The notes under the pieces were generated by a model. That model saw only the letters and a program-made list of their open reading frames with translations. It did no database searches and was not told the DNA's origin. From an uncultured Treponema sp. (GTDB lineage Bacteria; Spirochaetota; Spirochaetia; Treponematales; Treponemataceae): a stretch of 64,000 nt of DNA. The stretch spans positions 62,001 through 126,000 of the forward strand of contig NZ_CAKVAM010000005.1 of NCBI RefSeq assembly GCF_934725225.1, given 5' to 3'. Made by a program: the position numbers and the translations under genes. Shown here one piece after another: positions 1 through 8,414 of this stretch (its first letter is position 1; every line of letters starts with the position of its first letter).

Positions 1-147
1 GATAATGAAAAGCCTGAAATAAAAGTTTTAGGAAACGCAAAAAAATTGCTTGAAGAAAAATGCGGTGAAAAATACAAAATCCATGTTTCGCTTAGCCATG
101 AAAAAGAATATGCTTTGGCGTTCGTTGCAATCGAAATAATTGCGTAA
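1..147 (+). CDS. acpS: Holo-[acyl-carrier-protein] synthase, C-terminal fragment
   Basis: The reading frame is open from the first base and ends at TAA; the N-terminus lies outside the window. The visible 48 residues end in a VSLSHEKEYALAFVAIE-type segment, the typical C-terminal strand and SLSH motif of AcpS. This family transfers 4'-phosphopantetheine from CoA to the serine of acyl carrier protein in the cytoplasm. An acpP gene for its substrate lies far downstream in this window. The partial length keeps confidence below that of full genes. Confidence 0.8.
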   Translation, partial: DNEKPEIKVLGNAKKLLEEKCGEKYKIHVSLSHEKEYALAFVAIEIIA

Positions 148-175
148 TTGAAAAATAAATTTTGCGGAGGAAAAA

Positions 176-1084
176 ATGGCAACGCAATTCAATAGAAAAA
201 CTTTTTTAACAGAAGCTGAAAAAAAGCCCGCGGTTTCTTATTGGGCAAAAGAAGATGCTTTGTGTCCAGTCTGCCGCAAAAAATTCAGGCAAGAACTTAT
301 GCATCAAGGTGGCGGCAGAACTATCGCAGGAAATCTTACTGACGAGCTTCATAGAAATTACGAGCCTTCAAAAAAATACGGAAGAGTTTATCCGCTTATT
401 TATGAAATCGGCTGCTGTCCTCATTGCCACACCGCTTTGTTTTGGAAAGATTTCAAGGACATAAAAGACCCGGAAACTTTTGACAGAATTATGCAGGATG
501 AGCAGCATAGAATAAAAGAAGTTGAAGCGATTTTTCCGCATTACGATTTAAATGACGAGCGGACTTTGTACGACGGAACTGCAATGTATTATCTTGCGCT
601 TCTTTGCTATGAGAAGGCAGACATTGCTTACGCTCCGACTTTTAAGCGCGCTGAAATTTCTTTGCGGCTTGCCTGGCTTTGCAATGAAATTGAACGAGTT
701 TGCCCGGATCATAATTATGGTTATATCGCTCAGGTTTTTTACAGAAAGGCTTTGTTTTTTTATCAGCAGACTTTGATTAATGAAACTGGACGAATTGAAT
801 CAATAGAATCTGTTGCAAACTTTGGTCCTGACACTGATAAAAACTATGGCTACGATGGCGTGATTTATTTAAGCGGACTTTTGGAATACAAGTATGGTCA
901 GCGAGAAAATCAAGAACTTAGGCTGAAAAAACTTGATGAAAGCAAAAAGGCGATTGCAAGAATTTTCGGATTGGGAAAATCCAGCAAGGCAAAACCAGGC
1001 CCGCTTCTTGAAGTTGCAAAATCGCTTTATGACAAAATGACTTCCGAGCTTTCTTCTAATAATATTTTCAGCGAAGATGACTAA
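176..1084 (+). CDS. DUF2225 family protein with Cys-rich zinc-binding-like N-terminus
   Basis: A 302-residue protein with a strong GGAGG-type ribosome binding site just before ATG. The N-terminal third carries CPVC (about residues 30-33) and CPHCH (about 82-86) pairs around a GGRTIAGNLTDELHR stretch, which I recognise as the DUF2225 pattern. The two cysteine pairs could bind zinc. The C-terminal part is helical with repeated Tyr/Ala/Leu positions, suggesting TPR-like helices. No signal peptide or membrane segment is seen, so it should be cytoplasmic. It overlaps truA by 8 bp, so the two are probably translated together. The molecular function of the family is not known to me. Confidence 0.75.
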   Translation: MATQFNRKTFLTEAEKKPAVSYWAKEDALCPVCRKKFRQELMHQGGGRTIAGNLTDELHRNYEPSKKYGRVYPLIYEIGCCPHCHTALFWKDFKDIKDPETFDRIMQDEQHRIKEVEAIFPHYDLNDERTLYDGTAMYYLALLCYEKADIAYAPTFKRAEISLRLAWLCNEIERVCPDHNYGYIAQVFYRKALFFYQQTLINETGRIESIESVANFGPDTDKNYGYDGVIYLSGLLEYKYGQRENQELRLKKLDESKKAIARIFGLGKSSKAKPGPLLEVAKSLYDKMTSELSSNNIFSEDD

Positions 1085-1862
1085 TATTCTTCTTACAGTT
1101 TCTTATGACGGAACTGATTTTTGCGGCTGGCAAAGACAGGACAAATCTGACAATGGAAGTCCAGTCCGCACAGTTCAGGGCGAAATTGAAAACGCGCTTT
1201 TTAAAATGCTGAAAGTTCCTGTAAAACTTTCTGGCAGCGGAAGAACCGACAGCGGAGTTCATGCGGTGGGGCAGGCTGCAAATTTTGAATCTCCAATTGA
1301 TACAATTCCCTGCGAAAATTATGTGCGGGCTTTAAATGGAATTCTTCCGCAGGACATAAGAATTTTAAAAGCACGTGTAGTTGAAAAAGATTTCAGCTCA
1401 AGATTTTGCGCGACTTCAAGATTGTACAGATATTTTATCCAGACAAAAAATCCGCCTCTTGCAAGTGAAAGCCGCTACAGATGGTTCATTCCGTTCCGCC
1501 CGGAAATTGATTCTTTAAATGAAATATGCACTTGTCTTCGCGGTGAAATTGACTGCGCTTCGTTTGCAGCTTCTGGAGATTCAAGCCTTTCAACAAAAAG
1601 ATATATTGATAACGCGTTTTTTTACTGGGACAAGGAAAATACTGATTTGCTTGTTTTTCAAATTGAAGCAAATGCTTTTCTTTGGAAAATGGTCAGATCC
1701 ATTACAGGCACTCTTATTCAGCTTGCGCAGAAAAAATGCAGCCCGGACGAATTTAAAAAAATTCTTGAAAGCCGCGACAGAACTAAAGCCGGAATTACCG
1801 CGCCGCCAACCGGACTTTTTTTGTGGGAAGTAAAATTTGATGGAATCCGCCGCCATGTTTAA
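1077..1862 (+). CDS. truA: tRNA pseudouridine(38-40) synthase TruA
   Basis: 261 residues, normal length for TruA. The N-terminus TVSYDGTDFCGWQRQ and the catalytic motif GSGRTDSGVHA (Asp58) are diagnostic. The enzyme converts uridines 38-40 in the anticodon arm of tRNAs to pseudouridine. The C-terminal half has the FLWKMVRSITGTLI segment expected for the second alpha/beta domain. The ATG lies within the end of the preceding DUF2225 gene and is the only sensible start. Assignment is secure. Confidence 0.95.
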   Translation: MTNILLTVSYDGTDFCGWQRQDKSDNGSPVRTVQGEIENALFKMLKVPVKLSGSGRTDSGVHAVGQAANFESPIDTIPCENYVRALNGILPQDIRILKARVVEKDFSSRFCATSRLYRYFIQTKNPPLASESRYRWFIPFRPEIDSLNEICTCLRGEIDCASFAASGDSSLSTKRYIDNAFFYWDKENTDLLVFQIEANAFLWKMVRSITGTLIQLAQKKCSPDEFKKILESRDRTKAGITAPPTGLFLWEVKFDGIRRHV

Positions 1863-1874
1863 TTGCGTTGCTTC

Positions 1875-1903
1875 TTGATGAAATTTGCTAAATCTTTTAT
1901 TCT
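1875..1903 (+). promoter_or_regulatory. Sigma-70-like promoter, near-leaderless
   Basis: TTGATG and TATTCT separated by 17 bp. The predicted transcription start falls only a few bases before the ATG of the following lipoprotein gene, which has no Shine-Dalgarno sequence. Confidence 0.5.
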
Positions 1904-1912
1904 TTTTGTGCT

Positions 1913-3127
1913 ATGAAATTTTTTAAAAATCTTCTGGTTGCTTTTGCTTTTATTTCTGTTTTTTGCGGATGCAGAAAAGGAAAAATAGTTTCTTCCGTAG
2001 AAAAAGAAAATCTTTTTGAATTGAATTACGGAACTTTTGAAGACGAGCTTAATGTTTTTAATATGGCTTCTGCCGGAAATATCAACACTTCAATTTCTAT
2101 GCAGGATGGATTTTTTTATATTTTGAACGGCGAATCAAAAAAAATAATGGAAATGAACAGCTACGGAGATTTGCTTGCCTTGTATTATAATCCGCAGGAA
2201 AATCCGCGTCCTTCATTTTCTGAAAATACAAGCGACATTAATTCTACGCGAGCGGCAGTTCCGTATTCATTTAATGAAGTTTCAAAAATCGCTGTTGACT
2301 CAAGAAAATATCTTTATGCGGTTGACAAGCTTCCATTAAATCGTCAGGAAACAGATCCAAAGACAAATCAAGTTTTGAGCCAGATTATTGTAAGGTTTGA
2401 CGATTCAAAAAAATACATGAACTATATTGGTCAGCAAGGTCCTGGAGGAACTCCGTTTCCGTATATAAAAAATATTTTCACGACGGACAAAAATGAGCTT
2501 GTTGTTTTATGCACGACTTCATCCGGCGCGGTTGTCTATTGGTTTTCGATGGACGGATTTTTAATGTACACAATTCCAATTGAAAAAGAAAATGTTCCGA
2601 ATCCTTTTGCAGAGGAAAAAACTGAAACTTTTTTTTCACTTGAAAATATTGTTCCTGATTACAAAGAGCGCAAGTTGTATTTAAAAGTTGACTATTTTAC
2701 AAGCTACATCGACGAGTCAAGCCGCGTTCAGTCTGGCGTGGAATATATAACTACGCTGATTCATCCTTTTGATGTTGAAAATAATTCATACGATTTTCCT
2801 ATAACTGTTCCGCCTTACGACGAGCCTGTTTCCGAAGGATTCTCGAAAGAAACTTTTGAAATTCCTTACGATTTCTTGGGAATTACAGATAGCGGCTGGC
2901 TTTATTTTATTGTAAGCACTGACGACGGTTTTAGTCTGCAAATGGTTCAGTCGAACGGACAAAGAATCCTAAAGCGGAAAATTTCACTTGATAGAGAATC
3001 CTGCCTTTATTATTCTTTTAATCTGAGCCGCGAAGGAATTATTTCCGCATTGATTGTGAAAAATGAAAAGGCTTCTGTTTGCTGGTGGCGAATCGATTCT
3101 TTGATTCAGGCTGTTATAAAAAATTAA
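1913..3127 (+). CDS. Lipoprotein with predicted beta-propeller-like body
   Basis: 404 residues. Residues 1-20 form a lipoprotein signal ending in a FCGC lipobox, so Cys20 is the likely lipidated residue and the protein is anchored in the envelope. The body has repeated short beta segments such as DGFFYILNGESKKIMEMNSYGDLL, SRKYLYAVDKL and NELVVLCTTSSGAVVYWFSMDG, the spacing expected of NHL or propeller blades. No catalytic motif is visible. There is no ribosome binding site; the upstream promoter places the transcript start almost at the ATG. The next gene follows 14 bp later and is probably in the same operon. I do not recognise a specific function. Confidence 0.7.
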   Translation: MKFFKNLLVAFAFISVFCGCRKGKIVSSVEKENLFELNYGTFEDELNVFNMASAGNINTSISMQDGFFYILNGESKKIMEMNSYGDLLALYYNPQENPRPSFSENTSDINSTRAAVPYSFNEVSKIAVDSRKYLYAVDKLPLNRQETDPKTNQVLSQIIVRFDDSKKYMNYIGQQGPGGTPFPYIKNIFTTDKNELVVLCTTSSGAVVYWFSMDGFLMYTIPIEKENVPNPFAEEKTETFFSLENIVPDYKERKLYLKVDYFTSYIDESSRVQSGVEYITTLIHPFDVENNSYDFPITVPPYDEPVSEGFSKETFEIPYDFLGITDSGWLYFIVSTDDGFSLQMVQSNGQRILKRKISLDRESCLYYSFNLSREGIISALIVKNEKASVCWWRIDSLIQAVIKN

Positions 3128-3141
3128 TTTTGGAATTATAA

Positions 3142-3708
3142 ATGGAAATTTTTGACGATGAAAATCAGCCTGAAATTCGCTACGATGAAAACGATTTAGT
3201 TTTTCATTACAAAAGAGGCTCGTTCCGCCGGCATGAACAGGCGATTTACCGTGATCTTGCAACTGGAAAAAACGCTCCAAAAAAAGGGCTTATAAAAGTT
3301 CTTTTTTCAACAAAAGGAAATAAAATCGCATTTTTCACAATGGTGATGTGCATTGTCTTGTTTTTTGTCCTTGGAATTATAAATGGCGGCGCAGACAAAA
3401 ATTCAATTGCAGGAATAACAGCGAAACTTTCCGCATTTTCATTTGACGAAAAAGTTTATGCTTCTGTTGAATTTTCCAACTTTGAAAAAATAGAAAACAT
3501 TGATTCTGTTCCGCTAAAAGTTCAGTTTGAATGCCTGAATGCGGAAGGCTCTGTTGCTGATAAATTTGAAACAGACTTCAATTTCGCTCCAAAATCTCCA
3601 AAGCCGGTTTATGCAGTTTTCAACGATTATGATTTGGTTTCTGTAAAATGCCATTTAATCTATGAAAATGAATCGGCTGTTTTGGAATGCAAGATTTCAA
3701 ATAGATAA
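3142..3708 (+). CDS. Single-pass membrane protein of unknown function
   Basis: 188 residues with one clear transmembrane segment (about residues 64-84, FFTMVMCIVLFFVLGIING), preceded by a basic, Asp/Arg-rich N-terminal part and followed by a roughly 100-residue beta-rich domain. The positive charges before the membrane segment predict a cytoplasmic N-terminus and an outward C-terminal domain. It follows the lipoprotein gene closely, suggesting joint expression and an envelope role. I do not recognise the family. Confidence 0.65.
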   Translation: MEIFDDENQPEIRYDENDLVFHYKRGSFRRHEQAIYRDLATGKNAPKKGLIKVLFSTKGNKIAFFTMVMCIVLFFVLGIINGGADKNSIAGITAKLSAFSFDEKVYASVEFSNFEKIENIDSVPLKVQFECLNAEGSVADKFETDFNFAPKSPKPVYAVFNDYDLVSVKCHLIYENESAVLECKISNR

Positions 3709-3716
3709 ATTTACCA

Positions 3717-3745
3717 TTTACAATTTTCAAATTTTCATTTATTCT
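3717..3745 (+). promoter_or_regulatory. Sigma-70-like promoter
   Basis: TTTACA and TATTCT with a 17-bp spacer, upstream of an AGAGGAAT ribosome binding site and the ATG at 3763. It would drive the membrane protein-Nudix-lipoprotein-XRE group. Confidence 0.45.
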
Positions 3746-3762
3746 TTTATAGAGGAATAATT

Positions 3763-4203
3763 ATGGCTCAGTTTTATTTTCTTTCCGTTTTGCTAAATAT
3801 TCTTGCCGGACTGATTTTGATTTATGGAAAAAATCTTGTTGACTTAAAGTCTTCTGATGATGATTCTGAAGCTGCTCAAAAGATTTCGTTTGGCGGACTG
3901 AATTTTGACAGCCCGGGATTCAGGCTTGTTGTTGGTGTTTTGTGCGTTTTTGTAGCAGTTATGAAAATTCTTTCTGTTTTTAGAAATGATATTCCTGTAA
4001 TTGGCGATTTGTTTCCTGTTGTCGCCGGCTTTCTTTCTGGCGCTTCAATTCTTTTGGAATATTATATTTTCAGCAGTTCAGAAAGCGAGTCTGTTCCTCC
4101 TGCGGTTTATAAAGTTTTTATTGAGTCAAGAAAATATATTGGAATTATCTGCATCACGGCTGGCATATTGCATTTTGTATTTCCTCAAGTCATGCTTTTG
4201 TAG
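3763..4203 (+). CDS. Four-helix integral membrane protein of unknown function
   Basis: 146 residues with four hydrophobic segments (about 4-20, 52-70, 80-97 and 124-142), so it is almost entirely membrane embedded. A short acidic loop (DLKSSDDDSEAA) follows the first helix. A good AGAGGA ribosome binding site precedes the ATG. It is followed 8 bp later by the Nudix gene in what looks like a four-gene operon. No motif points to a transport or enzymatic function. Confidence 0.65.
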   Translation: MAQFYFLSVLLNILAGLILIYGKNLVDLKSSDDDSEAAQKISFGGLNFDSPGFRLVVGVLCVFVAVMKILSVFRNDIPVIGDLFPVVAGFLSGASILLEYYIFSSSESESVPPAVYKVFIESRKYIGIICITAGILHFVFPQVMLL

Positions 4204-4211
4204 AGGTTTTT

Positions 4212-4628
4212 ATGTCAAAAGTTTCCATAGCATGTATAGCTTTGTTAAACGGAAAAATTCTTGTTGCCCACAGAAATCCTACAGGTCAAATGGGCGGACG
4301 CTGGGAATTTCCAGGCGGAAAAGTTGAGCCGGGTGAAACAGACAAAGAAGCTGTTGTCCGTGAAATAAAAGAAGAATTCGGAATTACTGTTGAAGTTGGA
4401 GAAAAAATCGCAGAAACTTCTTTTGTTCATAACGAAGAAAATGTTCTTTTGCATGCATATAGAATTTTTGTTCCGCATGATGGAATTGAAAAAAAATATA
4501 TTTTAACAGAGCACACAGAATATAATTGGATTCCGATTGAAGATGTTGAAAAACTGAATTTTGTGGACAGCGACCTTCTTCTTTATCCAAAGGTAAAATC
4601 TTATATTCTTGAGGAACTGAAAAAATGA
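4212..4628 (+). CDS. Nudix hydrolase, MutT/(d)NTP pyrophosphohydrolase type
   Basis: 138 residues with a complete Nudix box at residues 36-58 (GKVEPGE, seven residues, REIKEEFGI), which binds Mg2+ and hydrolyses nucleoside diphosphate-linked substrates. The GGRWEFPGGK lead-in and total length resemble MutT-like enzymes that remove oxidised dGTP, but Nudix substrate range cannot be read from sequence. Cytoplasmic. The stop overlaps the start of the next lipoprotein gene (ATGA), indicating translational coupling. Confidence 0.85.
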   Translation: MSKVSIACIALLNGKILVAHRNPTGQMGGRWEFPGGKVEPGETDKEAVVREIKEEFGITVEVGEKIAETSFVHNEENVLLHAYRIFVPHDGIEKKYILTEHTEYNWIPIEDVEKLNFVDSDLLLYPKVKSYILEELKK

Positions 4629-5011
4629 AAAAACTTTTTGCAGTTCTTGTTGTTTTTCTTGCTGTAATTTTTTCTGGCTGTGTTCAAAAAAAAATCGACT
4701 TGAATTTTCAAGACGAATCTTTTATTGCTCCAGATCAGGAATGGCTTGTTGTAACAGTTCCTTATGCGGCTTTTAGAGTTTCCGCTGATTTTTCAAGTGA
4801 AATTTGCTTCCATGCAAGAAGCGGAGATATTTTTCTAATCTGCGGAAAACAAAGAGTTCAAGTAATCAATCCAGAAGAAAAAAAATCCAGCAAAGATTAT
4901 TTGGTCTGGTATAAAGTAGAGCAGGGCTGGATAGATGGCTCGCTTGTGGCTGTTTATGATACTAAATTGAAGGCAGAGGCGGCTGCAAAAAGAGCTTATG
5001 AAAAAAACTGA
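4625..5011 (+). CDS. Small lipoprotein, possible SH3-like fold
   Basis: 128 residues. A signal sequence ends in a FSGC lipobox (Cys19), predicting a lipid-anchored envelope protein. The mature part has the alternating pattern of a small beta-barrel (WLVVTVPYAAFRVSA, GDIFLICGKQRVQVI, VWYKVEQGWIDGSLV); the VWYKV..GWIDGSLV ending is typical of bacterial SH3-like domains that bind cell-wall material. It overlaps the Nudix gene by 4 bp and the XRE gene by 14 bp. The SH3 call is by eye only. Confidence 0.65.
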   Translation: MKKLFAVLVVFLAVIFSGCVQKKIDLNFQDESFIAPDQEWLVVTVPYAAFRVSADFSSEICFHARSGDIFLICGKQRVQVINPEEKKSSKDYLVWYKVEQGWIDGSLVAVYDTKLKAEAAAKRAYEKN

Positions 5012-5327
5012 AAGAAATCTTGCTGCCACGTTTGCAAGAAATTTAAAGTTTTTCAGGCAAAAATGCAATTATTCACAGGAAAAACTTGCTGAGCTTATAG
5101 ACGTTTCTCCTGCTACAATTTCAAATTACGAAACTGGGGAAATGTGGCCTTCACGTCAGAATTTGGCAAATCTTGTTGAAGTTCTAAAAATCCATCCTTA
5201 TCAGCTTTTTATAGATTTTTCCAAAGACCTTGACTTCTTAAAACTTGATATTATTGAAAGAGTTGAAATCGCTTTTGATGCGCCGGAAGAAGGTTTTTCT
5301 ACATCCGCAAAAAGAGTAAGAAAATAA
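4998..5327 (+). CDS. XRE-family helix-turn-helix regulator
   Basis: 109 residues. The N-terminal half is a classical Cro/CI-type helix-turn-helix: LKFFRQKCNYSQEKLAEL, VSPATISNYETGEMWPS, NLANLVEVLKIHPYQLF. The short acidic C-terminal tail has no sensor domain. Cytoplasmic DNA-binding protein, last gene of the operon, starting inside the preceding lipoprotein gene. Target genes are unknown; autoregulation of this operon would be usual for the family. Confidence 0.85.
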   Translation: MKKTERNLAATFARNLKFFRQKCNYSQEKLAELIDVSPATISNYETGEMWPSRQNLANLVEVLKIHPYQLFIDFSKDLDFLKLDIIERVEIAFDAPEEGFSTSAKRVRK

Positions 5328-5330
5328 AAA

Positions 5331-5366
5331 AAAGCACCCGAAACTAAAAAAGTTTCCAAGTGCTTT
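5331..5366. terminator. Bidirectional terminator between the XRE gene and ssrA
   Basis: AGCAC...AAACT pairs with AGTTT...GTGCT around an A/T loop. It is flanked by A and T runs on both sides, so it can end both the plus-strand operon and the minus-strand tmRNA. Confidence 0.75.
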
Positions 5367-5731
5367 TGGAGATGACGGGAGTTGAACCCGCGTCCATGCA
5401 AGCAAACCAAGCATCTCTACAGGTTTATTGAAGCGAGGTGGTTGTCGGGAAAAGGTAGCGGCTTCAAAGGCGTCTCTTCCGTATCTTGATAAAAGTCTCG
5501 AACTAACCTCAAGAAATTAGCTCAACAAGTCCCTGTCAGCAACAGAACATTTCAGCATTAGGAACAGCATACTAAAAGTTCCGGCACTGCTTAAGCAGCA
5601 AGTGCAAACTGTTCGTTTTCAGACTGTTCGTCTTCTCTACGTTTTGCAGTTATTTTTTTGTCAGTTTAAGGCACCTTCACACCTACCTGCAACACAAGAT
5701 TTCTCTTGCTTGTCGAAACCGGTACATCCCC
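5367..5731 (-). ncRNA. ssrA: tmRNA (transfer-messenger RNA)
   Basis: Read on the minus strand, the 5' end GGGGATGTACCGGTTTCGAC and the 3' end GCGGGTTCAACTCCCG followed by CATCTCCA are the conserved tRNA-like halves of tmRNA. The acceptor strands GGGGATG and CATCTCC pair; the CCA tail is not encoded. The resume codon GCA (5647-5645) opens a frame ending GCTTAA at 5591 and encoding AKRREDEQSENEQFALAA, an 18-residue tag with the usual ALAA proteolysis signal. The RNA rescues ribosomes stalled on broken mRNAs. The tag is longer and more charged than the 10-14 residue tags I know from other treponemes. Confidence 0.93.
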
Positions 5732-5738
5732 GGTTTTC

Positions 5739-5767
5739 ATAAGAGGCTGAAAAGTTCAACCTCTTAT
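5739..5767. repeat. 13-bp inverted repeat just upstream of the tmRNA 5' end
   Basis: ATAAGAGGCTGAA and TTCAACCTCTTAT pair almost perfectly around a 3-nt loop. It lies between the anti-sigma gene and ssrA, both on the minus strand. It could be an RNA processing or termination signal for the upstream operon, but it lacks a T-run in the minus direction. Confidence 0.5.
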
Positions 5768-5782
5768 AATATAATCAAAAAA

Positions 5783-6334
5783 TTATTCTCCGTCTACAGC
5801 AACACCATGACGTTTCTGCTGGAATCTCTTAAGCATCGCAACGCCATTACGCTTGTCATTGTATACGAATCCGCCGTTCCAGTATTCCAAAGCTGCAAAG
5901 AGAGCGTTTCCGCCGTCCTGTTCGTCAGATTTTTTTGTACGGAATGAAACATAGTTTGAAAGTTCTTCAAAATTTGAATTATGAAGACAATCCAAACGCT
6001 TTTTGTTGAATTCATTCCATTTTTCCAAATCCTTAAATCCTTCGCCTTCATCTTCAACGATGATATGAGCGTGGGACGGGCTAAAAGAATACCAAACGTG
6101 AACCTGCTTATTTAAATCGCAGTTATTTCCATGTTTTACTGCGTTTTTAATAACTTCGCTTATCTGCTGCTCAAGAAGGTTTATTTCCTTGATTTCAAGA
6201 GGAGCTGACTGCACAATCAAAAGTGTAAAGTAGCGAATCTGCCTGAAGTTTGACGGAAATGCCTTGTAAAGCATATTTGTTTTGTCAAATAATGGGTCAT
6301 TGCCATCTGAACGAAGCTCTTTGAATTCTTCCAT
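5783..6334 (-). CDS. RsbW/SpoIIAB-like ATP-binding anti-sigma regulatory protein
   Basis: 183 residues with a GHKL-type ATPase fold: N-box EVIKNAVKHGN (about residues 84-94) and G1 box VEDEGEGF (about 112-119). Such proteins phosphorylate a STAS antagonist and can bind a sigma factor or other target. Directly upstream, on the same strand, are a STAS protein and a SpoIIE-type phosphatase, giving the full partner-switching triad. The family usually has about 140-160 residues; this one has extra N- and C-terminal segments. No sigma factor gene is adjacent, so the downstream target cannot be told from context. Confidence 0.8.
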   Translation of the reverse strand: MEEFKELRSDGNDPLFDKTNMLYKAFPSNFRQIRYFTLLIVQSAPLEIKEINLLEQQISEVIKNAVKHGNNCDLNKQVHVWYSFSPSHAHIIVEDEGEGFKDLEKWNEFNKKRLDCLHNSNFEELSNYVSFRTKKSDEQDGGNALFAALEYWNGGFVYNDKRNGVAMLKRFQQKRHGVAVDGE

Positions 6335-6346
6335 TTAAAGTACCTC

Positions 6347-6685
6347 TTATTCGTTAATCATAAGCAACGCTTCTTCAACACTATTTGCAATAGGGAAGTA
6401 GCCCATCAACTTGGTGAGTTCAATAACTTTTTTTACAGAACCGTGAACATTTGAAATATAGAGCTTCAAGTTCATCTTTTTGATTGTTGAACAGATGTAA
6501 ATAAGAGCTCCAATTCCAGACGAGTCGATATAATCAACCTGCTCAAGATTGATTACAAACGATTTTACATTTTTCTCAAGCATCTTCATTACAAGTTCCT
6601 TGAGTTTGTAAGAATTGTACAAGTCCATTTCACCATTTACATCAATGATGTAGACTTCTCCATTCTTCCTTATTTTAAGTTCCAT
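6347..6685 (-). CDS. STAS-domain anti-sigma factor antagonist (RsbV/SpoIIAA-like)
   Basis: 112 residues, a single STAS domain. The motif VDYIDSSGIGALI contains the serine that the cognate kinase phosphorylates and the phosphatase restores. Length and fold pattern (beta strand, DLYNSYKL, helix, DSSGIG) are standard. It sits 12 bp from the anti-sigma gene and 28 bp from the phosphatase gene. In the partner-switch model the unphosphorylated form captures the anti-sigma protein and frees its target. Confidence 0.88.
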   Translation of the reverse strand: MELKIRKNGEVYIIDVNGEMDLYNSYKLKELVMKMLEKNVKSFVINLEQVDYIDSSGIGALIYICSTIKKMNLKLYISNVHGSVKKVIELTKLMGYFPIANSVEEALLMINE

Positions 6686-6713
6686 AAGATGTCTCCTTAC
6701 TGCTCAAATTTAC

Positions 6714-8414
6714 TTAAAATTTTATTACTAGCAACGACTGGTCATCATGAAGACTACTGTTGCCTATAAACTTCTTAATATCAGACTTTACAAGATTTGC
6801 AATGTCTTTTCCAGTTGAATTTGCATTTGAAGAAACTATTTTCAGCAAGGATTCTTTAGGATATTGAGTTCCCTGCTCGTTTAATGCTTCAACAAGTCCG
6901 TCTGTATATGTAATAAGAATATCACCAGTTTTAATATCTTGCAAGATGTCTTTATATTGAGATTCCTTGTCAACTCCAATTGGTTCGCTTGGTGTTGAAA
7001 TCTGCTTTATCTCATTTTTTTCCTTGCTGTAGTAGAAAACTGGAGTTGTTCCGCCTGTTGCAATTTCAGCGACCTTTTTAATTGGGTCATAGTTGATAAG
7101 CGCGCATGATGCAAAGTGGTCTGTGCTGAAGCTTTCCGCCGCAATTCCGTGGTTTACCCATTCAAGAATTGTTCCTGCTGTTTTCCTTGTATTTACAACA
7201 AGCCGAATCATTGCACGGAGCATTGACATGACAATTACGCTGTTGATTCCTTTTCCTGCGACATCGCTCATTACAAACGAAACGCGGTCTCTTCTTGAAA
7301 CAATTACATCGTAATAGTCGCCGCAAACGCCTTCTTCTGGATTCCAAATTGTTCCAAGCTGAATTCCTGGAAGGGCAGGGAGTTTTGCAGGATGAAGCAT
7401 TTCCTGAATCTTTGAAGCGATTTCAGCTTCTTTCATAAGGTCGTTATGTTCTATAATATCTTTTACAGAAACAACGCTCTTTATAGAAGTTGCCGCAAAA
7501 TCTGTAATCATTGACGCAGTCTTTAAATTTTCTTCTGTAAAAACAGGATTTTTCTTTGTTCTTGCAAATGCCGCAACGCCAATTACCGAATCCTGAATTT
7601 TTATAGGAATCATTATATAGCTTCCGCATTCAAGGAATTCTTCCGGTCCGTTCTGATAAATTCTCGCGTCATTTTCAGGCTTTGTGATGAGTTCTGGCTT
7701 GCCTGCTGTTGCGATTTCGCCAAATATGTTTTCTCTAAGCGGAAACGATGCGAATTTGAAATTTGTGGCAATGCGGATAGGCTTGTGAGGCATATCGCTT
7801 GGAAGCTTGTATGGAGGCGGAAAATCTCCGTCAAATGAGCGGACTGTAATCACATCTTCAAAGTCGTCAACCATGAGGATTGCGCCGCCGTCTGCGTTTA
7901 TTTCTTCTCTTATAGTTTTGTTTACGTAGTCAAGAAGCGTGTTCATTCCGTTTTTCTCAGAAAATGCTTCTGATGCTTTTGCGGCAAATGAATAGCTGAT
8001 TTCAAGTGCGCGTGATTCATTTTCATCAGGCTGAATTGATTTTTGCTGCTGAGATGAAACTTGCTGAAGAGCCTGCGCATAAGATTTTTCTTCCGCTACA
8101 TTTACATAATGCGGAACGAGTTTTTCTATTTTCTTTGGCTCAAAAGTATACAAAATTATGCAGTACGGAATCAAAATTAACGCTGCGATTGAAGCTGCGA
8201 CTGCAAAATATACAAAAGAATTTCCTTCGCCAGTTATTTCCTTTATTGCCGCGACAAGGCTTCCTGCTCCCAGAATCAAGTCTGAAAGAAGAGCTATAAA
8301 ACTTACTCTGGCAGTTTTTTTCTTGCGGATTAAAAGAAATAGCACGAATAAAAATGCGCAAATCACAGAAACCGCGAAAAGAGGAATGTATGCAAATTTG
8401 TCATCTAAAATCAA
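6714..8414 (-). CDS. Membrane-anchored GAF-SpoIIE (PP2C-type) phosphatase, RsbU-like
   Basis: About 566 residues. Three transmembrane segments near the N-terminus (about 9-29, 37-57, 67-89) are followed by a linker, a GAF-type sensor region (about 155-330) and a C-terminal PP2C/SpoIIE domain with GDYYDV, SDVAGKG, TYTDGLVEALN and HDDQSLL, the aspartates that bind the two Mn2+/Mg2+ ions. It should dephosphorylate the adjacent STAS protein in response to a signal sensed by the membrane or GAF part. I chose the TTG at 8414 because CAAGGAG lies 8 nt upstream of it; a TTG at 8441 in the same frame would overlap that ribosome binding site. Confidence 0.85.
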   Translation of the reverse strand: MILDDKFAYIPLFAVSVICAFLFVLFLLIRKKKTARVSFIALLSDLILGAGSLVAAIKEITGEGNSFVYFAVAASIAALILIPYCIILYTFEPKKIEKLVPHYVNVAEEKSYAQALQQVSSQQQKSIQPDENESRALEISYSFAAKASEAFSEKNGMNTLLDYVNKTIREEINADGGAILMVDDFEDVITVRSFDGDFPPPYKLPSDMPHKPIRIATNFKFASFPLRENIFGEIATAGKPELITKPENDARIYQNGPEEFLECGSYIMIPIKIQDSVIGVAAFARTKKNPVFTEENLKTASMITDFAATSIKSVVSVKDIIEHNDLMKEAEIASKIQEMLHPAKLPALPGIQLGTIWNPEEGVCGDYYDVIVSRRDRVSFVMSDVAGKGINSVIVMSMLRAMIRLVVNTRKTAGTILEWVNHGIAAESFSTDHFASCALINYDPIKKVAEIATGGTTPVFYYSKEKNEIKQISTPSEPIGVDKESQYKDILQDIKTGDILITYTDGLVEALNEQGTQYPKESLLKIVSSNANSTGKDIANLVKSDIKKFIGNSSLHDDQSLLVIKF

